From assembly GCA_016720835.1 (NCBI GenBank), contig JADKJW010000004.1, positions 124,001 through 188,000 of the forward strand: DNA of 64,000 nt. The letters are read 5' to 3'. The DNA comes from Ignavibacteria bacterium. Lineage in GTDB: Bacteria > Bacteroidota > Ignavibacteria > SZUA-365. Position numbers and translations under genes: made by a program. How positions within the stretch are numbered: position 1 is the stretch's first letter; every line of letters begins with the position of its first letter. The notes under the pieces were generated by a model. It was not told the origin of the DNA, did not search any database, and saw nothing but the letters and a program-made list of their open reading frames with translations. This document shows, piece after piece, positions 16,148-25,500 of this stretch.

Positions 16148-17839
16148 TTATGCTTTCTTCTTTTGATATCGTTTGTAAATTTCGTCAGTGAAGGTCACCG
16201 CGACGCGGGAGTACATGTCGACATTGTTCGAAAAGAAGATTTCATCGATATGCTCGGAGGCCTCTCGCCAGCTGGATTTCGCGTTCAGCGTATCGAGAGA
16301 CGCCTCATACGCCTGCTCATTCTTGTCAAACAGGCTCTTGATGAATTTTTTCCGATCCCCCGCCGAAATCATTGCACGCAAATCGCCATACGCGACGATA
16401 ATTTCATCCGCCGTCAAGACCGCAGTCTCGTCTTCAGGATACTTCTGCTGCACGGTGGCGTCGACGGAATTCAGACGCTGTTCTTCTATCTCATCGGATC
16501 TTTGCAAGTCCGAGTGGGGTTGCGCAGTGTCTTCCACACCCGAGAGCGCCACATCGGGGATGTTGAACTCGTCGTCGACCTTCACCGTTTGAGGGGTGTT
16601 GAAGTCATCGTCCGTGAGGTTGAGCTGTTTGAAGAAATCATCCTCGTCATCCATGATCTTCTTCTCGGAGTACGGCTGATCGATCGCCTCCATCAAGCCT
16701 TCAGGATCGGACTCCAGAGCGTGCGTGGTTTCTGACTGCACGACGAAAAGGTCCTCCGGAAGCTCGAAATCCTGCGCCACGGTTGTGCCTCCATCGACGA
16801 TGATCTCGTCGTCAATACCGGAGAAGTCGGGAGTTTCGTGCTCGCCGCCGGTCACGGAAACGACATCATCTCTGCTCAAATCCAGTTCGTCAGTAAACAC
16901 CGGCGAAAATTCCGATGATGCCGATTCAAGCTTGTGGAGATCGTCTCCAATCCGAACAGGAGGCATGTCATCCGGATCCACTGAGAACGACGCTGCCGAA
17001 GGCTCCGGCGAGTAGCGTGATGGCTGTGGATTCGGGGCGCCCCCGACGTGCCGAGTGACGATTTCACTGATTTCAATACCTGCCGTAAAATCTGTCTCGC
17101 CGACGAGACGCATCAGCTCGTGTAGCGAGAGCGAGGGGGAATGTTCTTTCTCCAACTCCAGTCGCGATACGACAGAGGTGACATTCTTGTCGTCGTAGAA
17201 TATGGAAAGCGCTTCTACGGGTACACGAGCGAATTCGGACACGTCTCCTGGGTTGAAAAGCGCAAAGATCGGTAGAGCAAGTCGAGCCAGCTTGCTGCTA
17301 TCCAGATTGCGGACGACTTCGTTGTCGATCAAACTGATGATCTCTTCAAATTTCTCCTTCCCGACAGTTGAAATCCCCTTCCCTGAAATGTACTCCCCGA
17401 TGACAACGCCAAAGTATTCGTAGTCGGCAAAATGTCGGAGCTTCTCCTGCACAGCGGATGCGGGAACCACGGCAGTATCAGCGAAAATGTATTTCGTCAG
17501 AGTCCACTGGGGTCGGCACACGTAGTTGAACAGCAGCTTGACCGAGCGATCAAGTGTTTCCGCAAACTCGGTCCTCGAAAACTTCGTGTATTCGCGGGAG
17601 AGTCCGCTGATTTCCTCGAACTTCTTTTTAATCTCCGGCGATGTGTAATCGAAATGCAGAGACGTCATCATCCGGTCCATTTCTTCCTGCTCCCATCGCG
17701 ATGCTTCCATCTGGTAGAACCGTTTGATTGATTCAGGAATGTACGAGGACTGAATCTTCTTCAAATGGATGGCTTCGTCAAGACCGATGGTCTGCTGCAT
17801 CAGCAGGGTAATGGTTTCTTCAATTTGGCGTTCAAACAT
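16148..17839 (-). CDS. Conserved-looking protein of unknown function with acidic linker
   Basis: I do not recognise this 563 aa protein. Residues 1 to about 265 look like a folded, largely helical domain (for example RFYQMEASRWEQEEMDRMM and LDRSVKLLFNYVCRPQWTLT). From about 270 to 460 it is rich in Asp, Glu, Ser and Pro and looks disordered (repeated DDE/DDDF patterns). The last 100 residues (from about VLTADEIIVAYGDLRAM) form a second helical domain ending in KRYQKKKA. There is no signal peptide or membrane segment, so it is probably cytoplasmic. It ends 3 bases before obgE and lies 76 bases after nadE on the same strand. A ribosome- or stress-related scaffold role is only a guess from position. 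Confidence 0.8.
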   Translation of the reverse strand: MFERQIEETITLLMQQTIGLDEAIHLKKIQSSYIPESIKRFYQMEASRWEQEEMDRMMTSLHFDYTSPEIKKKFEEISGLSREYTKFSRTEFAETLDRSVKLLFNYVCRPQWTLTKYIFADTAVVPASAVQEKLRHFADYEYFGVVIGEYISGKGISTVGKEKFEEIISLIDNEVVRNLDSSKLARLALPIFALFNPGDVSEFARVPVEALSIFYDDKNVTSVVSRLELEKEHSPSLSLHELMRLVGETDFTAGIEISEIVTRHVGGAPNPQPSRYSPEPSAASFSVDPDDMPPVRIGDDLHKLESASSEFSPVFTDELDLSRDDVVSVTGGEHETPDFSGIDDEIIVDGGTTVAQDFELPEDLFVVQSETTHALESDPEGLMEAIDQPYSEKKIMDDEDDFFKQLNLTDDDFNTPQTVKVDDEFNIPDVALSGVEDTAQPHSDLQRSDEIEEQRLNSVDATVQQKYPEDETAVLTADEIIVAYGDLRAMISAGDRKKFIKSLFDKNEQAYEASLDTLNAKSSWREASEHIDEIFFSNNVDMYSRVAVTFTDEIYKRYQKKKA

Positions 17840-17915
17840 GTCGAGATCCAGAAATGAGTACGCTGCGGGACAATCGAACGAAATGTAGGGAAAAACGAGG
17901 CAGTATTAAAGAACC

Positions 17916-18713
17916 TCAGGCCGTTGCCCCGATATTCGGTACGGCGGGCAACGAGCGTTTGAAACGGTTGCGCTCCATTCTCTCGCAAACGGCATCGATG
18001 AAGGTGCTCTCGAACCCTTTCGATATCAGCGCTTCGCGTTCCTGTCCCTCATCGATCATGAAGTGGAGGAGTTCATCGACCCTGCGATACGTGAAGCCCA
18101 GTTCTTCCTCGTCGGTTTGTCCGGACCAGAGATCGGCACTTGGCGCTTTCTCGATGATCTCGGCCGGAATTCCGAGATGCTCCGCAAGCAACCATACCTG
18201 CGTTTTGTACAGATCACCAATGGGCGCGATCGCACAGGCGGCATCGCCATGCAGTGTGCTATATCCGAGCAGGAGTTCTGTTTTATTCCCCGTCCCGACG
18301 ACGAGACCGCGCTCCCGCGCGGAGCGGTCATAGAGCAAGATCATCCGTGCGCGCGCCATGGCATTGCCACGCCGAATGGTATCCATTTCGGGGTCGAGGG
18401 CAAACATGGGGTCGACGATCGGTGTGATCTCTACGAGCTCGTGCCGGATTCCCAAGGCGGAAATCAGTGTTTTTGCATCCGTAATGCTTCCGCGGCTGCT
18501 GTCACGATACGGCAACATCATGCCGAACACATTCTCCGGTCCAAGCGCCCGGCTTGCGAGTGCGGCAACAAGGGCGGAATCCACTCCTCCCGATACCCCG
18601 ATGACCGCGCACTGCATGCCTGCGCGGGTTATTTCCTCGCGGATAAATCCAACCAAGCGTCTCAGTACTGCAGGAAGGTCGAGGTGCAACTGCGGGATCA
18701 TGGCTCTGTTCAT
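17916..18713 (-). CDS. nadE: NAD(+) synthetase, ammonia-dependent type
   Basis: The protein has about 265 aa. It amidates deamido-NAD to NAD using ATP, the last step of NAD synthesis. The ATP-pyrophosphatase loop SGGVDS is at residues 41-46, followed by the deamido-NAD-binding VVGTGNKTELLLGYSTLHGD and the GDLYKTQVW and SADLWSGQTDE segments. No nitrilase (glutaminase) domain is present, so ammonia is the probable donor. The frame is open to 18923, but the upstream part is hydrophobic and family members start near MNRAMIPQLHLDLP, so the ATG at 18713 (or 18701) is preferred; neither has a clear Shine-Dalgarno. Confidence 0.94.
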   Translation of the reverse strand: MNRAMIPQLHLDLPAVLRRLVGFIREEITRAGMQCAVIGVSGGVDSALVAALASRALGPENVFGMMLPYRDSSRGSITDAKTLISALGIRHELVEITPIVDPMFALDPEMDTIRRGNAMARARMILLYDRSARERGLVVGTGNKTELLLGYSTLHGDAACAIAPIGDLYKTQVWLLAEHLGIPAEIIEKAPSADLWSGQTDEEELGFTYRRVDELLHFMIDEGQEREALISKGFESTFIDAVCERMERNRFKRSLPAVPNIGATA

Positions 18714-18906
18714 TGTTTCAAGGAACATACAAAACGACGCGAGCGAAATCAAAAGAGGAACCGGAACGATGATCTTTCCCAAAAATGCCTGCATCGTGTC
18801 CAGTTCCAGTATCGAATCTGGTGTTGTCTCGGGATGGAAAAAGGCAGCGCGCAACAATACAGGTGGTTGTTCGTAATGAATCAAGAGACATCTCCACGAG
18901 GGAACC

Positions 18907-19785
18907 ATGACACGAACATACATGAATCGGCTGTACGCGGGGGCATTCGTCTTCGTGATCGCTTTTCCCTTGCTTCAAGCGCAGGAGCAGGTGCTTCGAA
19001 CCGCATCTCTGACAACGGAGCATGCACTGCAAGTGAATGTCGAAGGCGGGTTCGGCACGCTCCATGTTCTGCGCGGACCGGGTGATGCCGTCTACGCGAT
19101 CAAATCGATCGGAGAGGAGCAAGATCATCAACGGGTGACGGTGTCGTACAGCGTGAAAGATCGCACTGGCGTGCTCCACGTTGAACTTAACACAGGCGCC
19201 GACGAGGATGGCTTGAGCGATCTACTTCACCTCTTCAAAGGAAGCAGTGGCGGACGTTGGCAGCTTGAGCTGACGGATCAGATTCCGATCGACTACCGCA
19301 TGGAATTCGGGGGAGGACACGCAGATCTGGATTTTTCAGGATTGCGAATCTCGAATATTCGGCTGGAGGCTGGAGCAAGCAGTCTGAATATTCGAATGAA
19401 AACGCCGAATCCGGAACGTCTGAAATTGGTGTCCATTTCGGCCGGGCTCGGATCGATTCATTCAGAGAGCCTCGGAAACCTTAATTTTGAAAGACTTCGC
19501 TTCGAGGGAGGGCTCGGTTCCTACAGTCTCGACCTCTCCGGAGCAATCCGTGATGGAGCGAAAATATACGCTGAAGTGGGACTCGGATCTCTCGATATCC
19601 TCATCCCACAGAGCCTCGGCGTCCGCGCAACCTGTGACGACTCTTGGTTGAGCTCCGCCCGTTTCCATCGGTTCGAGCGCGCCGACGACGAAAGCTATCA
19701 GACCCCGAATTATTCTTCCGCATCGAGGCGCGTGTCGATGTCACTCGAATCCGGCATTGGTTCTGTTTCGGTTCGATGGAAATAA
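18907..19785 (+). CDS. Secreted toastrack/DUF4097-like beta-solenoid protein
   Basis: The protein has 292 aa. An N-terminal signal peptide (RLYAGAFVFVIAFPLLQAQ) directs it out of the cytoplasm. The mature part is built of short repeated beta strands with Gly-Leu-Gly-Ser turns: GGFGTLHVL, AGASSLNIRM, AGLGSIHSE, GGLGSYSLDLSG, VGLGSLDILIP and SGIGSVSVRW. This matches the right-handed toastrack fold of DUF4097 and the C-terminal domain of LiaF-type proteins. GAGGGA lies three bases before the ATG, unusually close; a second ATG at 18922 is also possible. It is divergent from nadE and ends at a strong terminator. The function is unknown; an envelope stress or adhesion role is speculative. Confidence 0.8.
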   Translation: MTRTYMNRLYAGAFVFVIAFPLLQAQEQVLRTASLTTEHALQVNVEGGFGTLHVLRGPGDAVYAIKSIGEEQDHQRVTVSYSVKDRTGVLHVELNTGADEDGLSDLLHLFKGSSGGRWQLELTDQIPIDYRMEFGGGHADLDFSGLRISNIRLEAGASSLNIRMKTPNPERLKLVSISAGLGSIHSESLGNLNFERLRFEGGLGSYSLDLSGAIRDGAKIYAEVGLGSLDILIPQSLGVRATCDDSWLSSARFHRFERADDESYQTPNYSSASRRVSMSLESGIGSVSVRWK

Positions 19786-19804
19786 TGACGGCGGAACACC
19801 ATTG

Positions 19805-19836
19805 AAAAAGGACACCGGATACCGGTGTCCTTTTTT
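19805..19836. terminator. Bidirectional Rho-independent terminator
   Basis: GGACACCG / CGGTGTCC form an 8-bp stem with a short loop, bounded by A5 on the left and T6 on the right, so it can act on both strands. It serves the toastrack-like gene on the plus strand and tRNA-Leu on the minus strand. Confidence 0.9.
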
Positions 19837-19840
19837 GTTG

Positions 19841-19927
19841 TACTCGAGGCCGGGGTCGAACCGGCACGGGGTGTTAAATCCCACTGGATTTTGAGTCCAG
19901 CGCGTCTGCCAATTCCGCCACTCGAGC
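19841..19927 (-). tRNA. tRNA-Leu (anticodon CAA)
   Basis: An 87-nt class II tRNA reads on the minus strand. The acceptor is GCTCGAG/CTCGAGT (one G-U pair), the D arm is GCGGAATTGGCAGACGC, and the anticodon stem CTGGA/TCCAG encloses the loop CTCAAAA with CAA at 19893-19891. A long variable arm follows, and the T arm contains GGTTCGACC. The discriminator base is A. The 3' CCA is not encoded (CAA follows). It decodes UUG. Confidence 0.95.
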
Positions 19928-20055
19928 GAACAGTTTCAATTTCCCATTTTCCCGCTCGAAATGCAATTCCCGTCGCGGCCGGTGACTCCATGAATCCCTC
20001 CCGTCCTTGCGTGTCACACGGTCGATTTCCATTGCATCCCAGTTCTGTGTTGCGG

Positions 20056-22407
20056 ATGTTGGCTGACATGATGAGAACGCATCGTCGCGTCTTGACCGCT
20101 CTCATGCGGATCGGCCTGCTGTTGCTGCTCGGCACGATGGGAATGTGTTTCAACGCCACTTCACAGGCGTTGCTTCCTCGAACGTTCCTGCTCCATGTCC
20201 TGAGTGGACGGCAGACGCCGAACTTCATCAGACCGACCTCCGCCGCGCTGGATCCCTGGCGCGGCGTGTTGTATCTGGCGTCATCCGACGTCGCGACATT
20301 GAGCGTGGTCGAAACACGTTCGGGAAGACAACGCGCATCTCTCGCTCTTCCGGTAACTCTTCCGCTTCCGTTCACTCTGAGGCATGTCCATGCCCGAAGC
20401 CGACTCATCCTCGGATCGAGCGCGGATCTGCAGGGACTCCGCACGGAGATCAGCGCGATTGATCCGCTCTCGGGAAGCATCGCAGGCCGCCTCCTTCTGG
20501 ATTCAGCGCCCCGCCTGCACTTCGTTTCCCATCCGGATGCGAACCTCATCTTTCTCTCAACGGGCCGCTCGCAGATCCTCATCCTGGACGGGGCAACGTT
20601 GCAGCCGGTCGATTCGATCGACGCAGGAATGCCAACCGGAGGAATGGCGCTGGACAGCGTTCACCAACAACTCTTTGTGACCCAAGCCCAACCGGTGAAC
20701 GGCCTGATGCGCGTGAAGACCATTTCAACGTCCACCCTGCAGCAGACGCGTGTGTTCGTGTATTCTGCCACACAGCCGATGGATAGAATCGCCGTCGACG
20801 CGGAACTTCAACGATTCGCGCTGATCGGGGAAGGTTCCATTCGCCTGTTCGACGAATTCGGTTTGCCGTTGAGAGAATTTCCTATATCCGCTCCCATCGG
20901 TGATGTCGCCTACAGCGAAGCGTCGAACCGCCTCCTCGTCCTCGATCCTACCGGGCGTTCGCGACTCAACGGAAATGGAAGGTACGGGACAGTCTACCGC
21001 ATCAGTTTGGATGCGGCGGATGTGGATTCCATCGCTGTCGGGCTTGATGCATTCGCACTTCTGACCGATCGGGTAACGAACGAGGCCATCACAGTAAACC
21101 GAGGTTCATCGAGCGTCGATGTCATGTATGTTCCGGACAGGTCGCTTCGGCGAACCGTCTGGCTCGGCCACAGCATTGAAGCAATCGCCATCCCCGATCG
21201 AAGCAACAACGTCCTGGTCACCAATGCTGAAGGATCCGGGACCACCCTCTCCGTGGTCGACATCGAGCGCCGATCACTTCACGCTGTCGAGGCCGGCATC
21301 TGGCCCGTGGGCCTCACGAAGGATCCGGTCAATACCCGCATCATTGCGACGAGTCATTTTGAGGCCGTTCTACGATCCGTGGATACGGAAGACGGGTCTA
21401 TCTTACGGCAACTGCGGATTCCAGATGCTCCGGAATTCCGTGGAGACGCGTATCCCTCGGTCGCATGCAACGCGGATGGCATCGCGATCGCAGTGTATCC
21501 TGAATGGGAGCATTATGCGGTTGTCAATATCGATCTCGGTACTGTTCTCCGTATCGGGAAAGTGGACGGATACAGATTCTTGGGAGGTCGAGGACCGGGC
21601 ATGTTGCAGGCGGCCTTTACGGGGCGTGGGAACCACTTCGGCATCCTGAGGCCGGAAAGCCGATCGATCAACGTATACGCCACAACATCGCCAGGACTGC
21701 TACGCACGATTGATCTCTCCTTCCTCGACTGGTCCCGGGTGCAGCCGTTTCTCGGCCGATGCTTGAGGTCGGCGGAAGCGATCGATGCATTTCGTCTTGG
21801 TCCGTATCGTGTTCATGCCATAACGGGAGCAACAGACTCGATCGCCATCACCGGTGCGGTTGAAGTGCTCGGAACCGATCCGACCGGACGCGTGTGGGCC
21901 ATCCGGCACGACGGCTTGGTACAGGAGCTGCTGTCCAGTTCCTCGGGTACCTTTGCAGACTCCGACACGAATGTGCTCCTCGATGCTTCCGGGTCGCCGG
22001 ATGCCGTCGATATAAACTTCGCCAGACGTGCTCTTGCGCTGGGATACACGAGTTCAGGAACGTTGCTGCTTTACACTCTGCCATCAATCACCTTCACCCC
22101 CGAGATCCAGGTCCGGTTCATGGAGAACGCGTTGCTCGTTTATCCGAATCCTGTCCGCGCCGGCATGCAGGCGTACGTTAGGCTGGAAAACAGTCCGTCA
22201 TCCTCCGCAATCAGAAATGAAACGGCGATCTTTTCTGTCGTCGACATGCTGGGACGAACGGTGTACAGCGACGCAGCCGCGTCTGGATCATGGTGCAGCG
22301 GTGCTGCCTCCCGTTCTCTGCCTGCTCTTCAGGCAGGAACGTATCGTTCTCTTCTTTCGAACAGGAACGGCGTCATTGCCGCCGGGGTATTTGTCGTCGT
22401 GAAATAG
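20056..22407 (+). CDS. Secreted beta-propeller protein with T9SS-type sorting domain
   Basis: The protein is about 783 aa from the ATG at 20056. Its N-terminus (RIGLLLLLGTMGMCFNATSQA) looks like a signal peptide. The central part has repeated blade-like units of about 45-50 residues (for example RSQILILDGATLQPVDSID and NNVLVTNAEGSGTTLSVVD) typical of YVTN/SMP-30-like propellers. The last 90 residues, from LVYPNPVRAGMQAYV through DMLGRTVY, form a type A T9SS sorting domain, which sends proteins across the outer membrane. The open frame extends back across the antisense strand of tRNA-Leu to 19825; that extension is an artefact. The true start among 19990, 20056 and 20071 is unsure. No enzymatic motif was seen. 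Confidence 0.82.
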   Translation: MLADMMRTHRRVLTALMRIGLLLLLGTMGMCFNATSQALLPRTFLLHVLSGRQTPNFIRPTSAALDPWRGVLYLASSDVATLSVVETRSGRQRASLALPVTLPLPFTLRHVHARSRLILGSSADLQGLRTEISAIDPLSGSIAGRLLLDSAPRLHFVSHPDANLIFLSTGRSQILILDGATLQPVDSIDAGMPTGGMALDSVHQQLFVTQAQPVNGLMRVKTISTSTLQQTRVFVYSATQPMDRIAVDAELQRFALIGEGSIRLFDEFGLPLREFPISAPIGDVAYSEASNRLLVLDPTGRSRLNGNGRYGTVYRISLDAADVDSIAVGLDAFALLTDRVTNEAITVNRGSSSVDVMYVPDRSLRRTVWLGHSIEAIAIPDRSNNVLVTNAEGSGTTLSVVDIERRSLHAVEAGIWPVGLTKDPVNTRIIATSHFEAVLRSVDTEDGSILRQLRIPDAPEFRGDAYPSVACNADGIAIAVYPEWEHYAVVNIDLGTVLRIGKVDGYRFLGGRGPGMLQAAFTGRGNHFGILRPESRSINVYATTSPGLLRTIDLSFLDWSRVQPFLGRCLRSAEAIDAFRLGPYRVHAITGATDSIAITGAVEVLGTDPTGRVWAIRHDGLVQELLSSSSGTFADSDTNVLLDASGSPDAVDINFARRALALGYTSSGTLLLYTLPSITFTPEIQVRFMENALLVYPNPVRAGMQAYVRLENSPSSSAIRNETAIFSVVDMLGRTVYSDAAASGSWCSGAASRSLPALQAGTYRSLLSNRNGVIAAGVFVVVK

Positions 22408-22567
22408 TGCCGCCAGCATATTTTGTGATTACTCTCCGATTACGCTCTGACGGGTTTCGCAAACGTTGCACAAATCACGAGCGCGACCCTTTCCTTCGTA
22501 AAAACAAATGTGTAGATTCTTCTGTACTGTTCCAGAGTCTCACCTCGAACCGAAGGCAACCAAGCAT

Positions 22568-25500
22568 GTGAATCGTCTCTTCCGACTCTTTTTCATTCTT
22601 GTCCTCAGCTCGTCCGCCCTCATTTCGCAACCAACACTGAACTTCAAGCGAATTGAGGTCAGATATCCCGAGATCACGCTCGCATTCAAAGTGAGTTGCA
22701 ACGGAGCGTTCCGAACAGACATGAGTCCGCAACACTTCGAGGTGCGGGAGAACGGGTTTCTGGTAAAGGATGCGACGCTCTGGTGCCCACCCATCGACTC
22801 CTGCTGCATCAGCGCAACCCTGGTGCTGGATCGTACCGGAAGCATGCAGGACACAAAGACGGTGAAGAAGATTTCGAGCTTGAAATCCGCCGCGAATGCG
22901 TTCGTCGACATGATGCAGACGCCTTGTGATGAAGCGGCGCTCGTGAGTTTCAATCATTTTGTGACCGTGGATATCCCAATGTCCACGAACAAGGCCGCGC
23001 TGAAGTCCGCGATCAACTCGATGAATGCATACGGAAACACGGCGCTCTGGGATGCGGCGTGGGAAGGGATCCATCAGGCCGTCACGACATCGAACAATCG
23101 CTGCACGGCCGTCATCCTGCTTACCGACGGCGGCGAAAACTCCAGCCAGAAGAACACGTACAACGAGGTCGTGTCGCTCGCTCTCGCAAACAAGGTGAAG
23201 GTGTTCACCATTGCGTTTGCCCTGCCCGACAAGTCGAATCCCATGGATACCCTGCGGCTGCGAAACCTCGCAGACATCACCGGAGGCCAGTTCTACTTCA
23301 CTCCTGTACAAAGCGATCTCAACAGCATCTTCCGTTCGATTCGTGACGCCATCAAGGAATCCTACCGCGAGTGCCTCCTCTCGTATCGTACGACGTGCCC
23401 CGATGGAACGGTCCGTACCGTCGAACTCACGCTGAAAGATTATTGCGGTGGAACCGTCAAGCAGACGAGAACATACACCGCGCCTCTTGACCGTTCGCAA
23501 TTTCAGACGGTGAGACTGTCGCTCGGCAACGCGTCAGCCATGGGCACACAGGAGGTTGTCGTACCCGTCATGCTGGGAACGCATGTCGATGGCATTTTCA
23601 GCGCCTCGGATTTCACCGTGGTGTATGATCGAACGTACGCCGGGATCGTCGGGTTTTCCACCGCGGGGACGATGCTGGAGGGCGACAGCATCAGCATGAC
23701 GGATGTCGGTTCGGGACACAGGCTATACATCCACAAGAGCAAGAAGATCGAAGGAAGCGGCATCCTGCTCAACCTGCGCTTCCGGCTCGCGGATGTGGTG
23801 TACAACGCGGAGACGTTTCTCCGAATCTCGAATTGGAATTTCTACGGATACTGCCTGACTCCCTCGTTTTCCGACGGTGTACTCAAGATCAAACCTCGCG
23901 AGCCGATACTCGAATGTGACGCGATCGTTCCTGATCGTCTCGAGTGGGATGACGAGAGAAAAGATTACTCTCCAAATCCATTCCCCGTTTCCGTGATTGT
24001 GCGAAACACCGGCACGCGTGAGGCGACCAATGTACAAGCCAGCATCGTCGTCCTCTCTCCCAATCTTTCCTTGTCCGCACCGCTCGTCACGGTACAGCCG
24101 CTCTCCCCTCAGCGGCTCTTTCCGGGAAAGGATGGCATTGCAACCTGGGACCTCCGTGCATTGAAGCTCGAGACACCAGATTCGATGCACATCTGCTTCA
24201 CGGTGACGTCGGATAATTTCCCGCCCATCACGTGTTGCCGGATGCTGAAAGTATATCCCTCGCAGTCGTCCGCGCTTGAGTGCGCGGTTGCAGCGCCCGA
24301 TACGGTGTACTTCCGCGACCAATACTATGAGCCTGAAGAATTCGAGATTCAGGTGACCGCGAGAAACACCGGGACGGGCCGGACGAAGTCTGTCATCGGG
24401 CAACTCCTGCAGGATACGCGTTTCACGATCATCCCTCCCAGCGCGAGGCTCATGGCTGAAGTATTGCTGCCGACCGAAGTGGTGAACAGCGTATTTCGAG
24501 TCCGCATGCATCCGCGCCAGACCGACGGGTATGACACTGTCCGAGTCAACGTCCAAGGCAACGATACCGACCCGAGCTGGTGCATGTACCCCATCTGGGT
24601 TCAGCGGGAAAGAGTCCCCGTCCTCACGCTCACATGCACGACACCGGATGATTCACTTGAGTTTTCAGATGCGGCCTCAGGGTACACGCCGAATCCGTTC
24701 ATCGTCACGACGACCGGAAAGAATGCCGGAGAGACCTACGCCGAGGAGTGCCAGATCGTCTTCGTCGGTCCGCCCCGTTTCACTCCCATCGGAACGAACC
24801 TCCGCCCCGTAGGGACCATGCGCGTCGGTGACACACGCACGGAGCAATGGCTCATACGCGCTCTCCCGCGGAGTGTCGGCGGATGGGATACGCTCGTGTT
24901 CCAGATTCTCGGGAAAGGCGGACTCGGCAAGAGAATCGTCCTCGGTGAATGCCGCTTGCGCGTGTATGTCCCCGCAATGCGCACTCCCGCATACTCGCTC
25001 GCGTGCGCCGCGCCTGATTCGCTCCGGTATGTGAATAATGCCTACGCGCCGGATCCCTTTCTCTTCACTGCAGTCATCACAAACACCGGCACAGCGACCG
25101 GAAGGAACATTTCCATCACGGCCGCAATCCCGTCGACGGTATTTCTCGCGGATGGCGAGAACGCCGTGCAACGGATCGCGTCCATCGCGCCGGGTGATAC
25201 CGTCCGTCTGATGTGGCGGCTGAAGCCGGAGCGGCGGCGTGAAGGAGAATTCGTCGAGGTCTGCGGTACACTGGTAGACTCCATCGGAATCAGTACCGAG
25301 TGCTGCAGGTCGATATTTATCCCTCGAGAAGATCCGCCACTTCTGACGCTCCGTTGTGCATCCATCGACACCTTGTTCGTTGATGCATCCACCGGAAACT
25401 ACGGCGGGAATCCGTTCACCATACACGCCACGGTCGAGAATTCCGGCAACGGTCCCGGGGAGCAGGTCCGCGTCTCCATCGTCGCACTCGGACCTTCGGT

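Noticed and set aside
19710..20582. Minus-strand open frame of 290 codons over tRNA-Leu
   Set aside because: It crosses a terminator and a tRNA gene, and its translation is Arg-rich without a domain.
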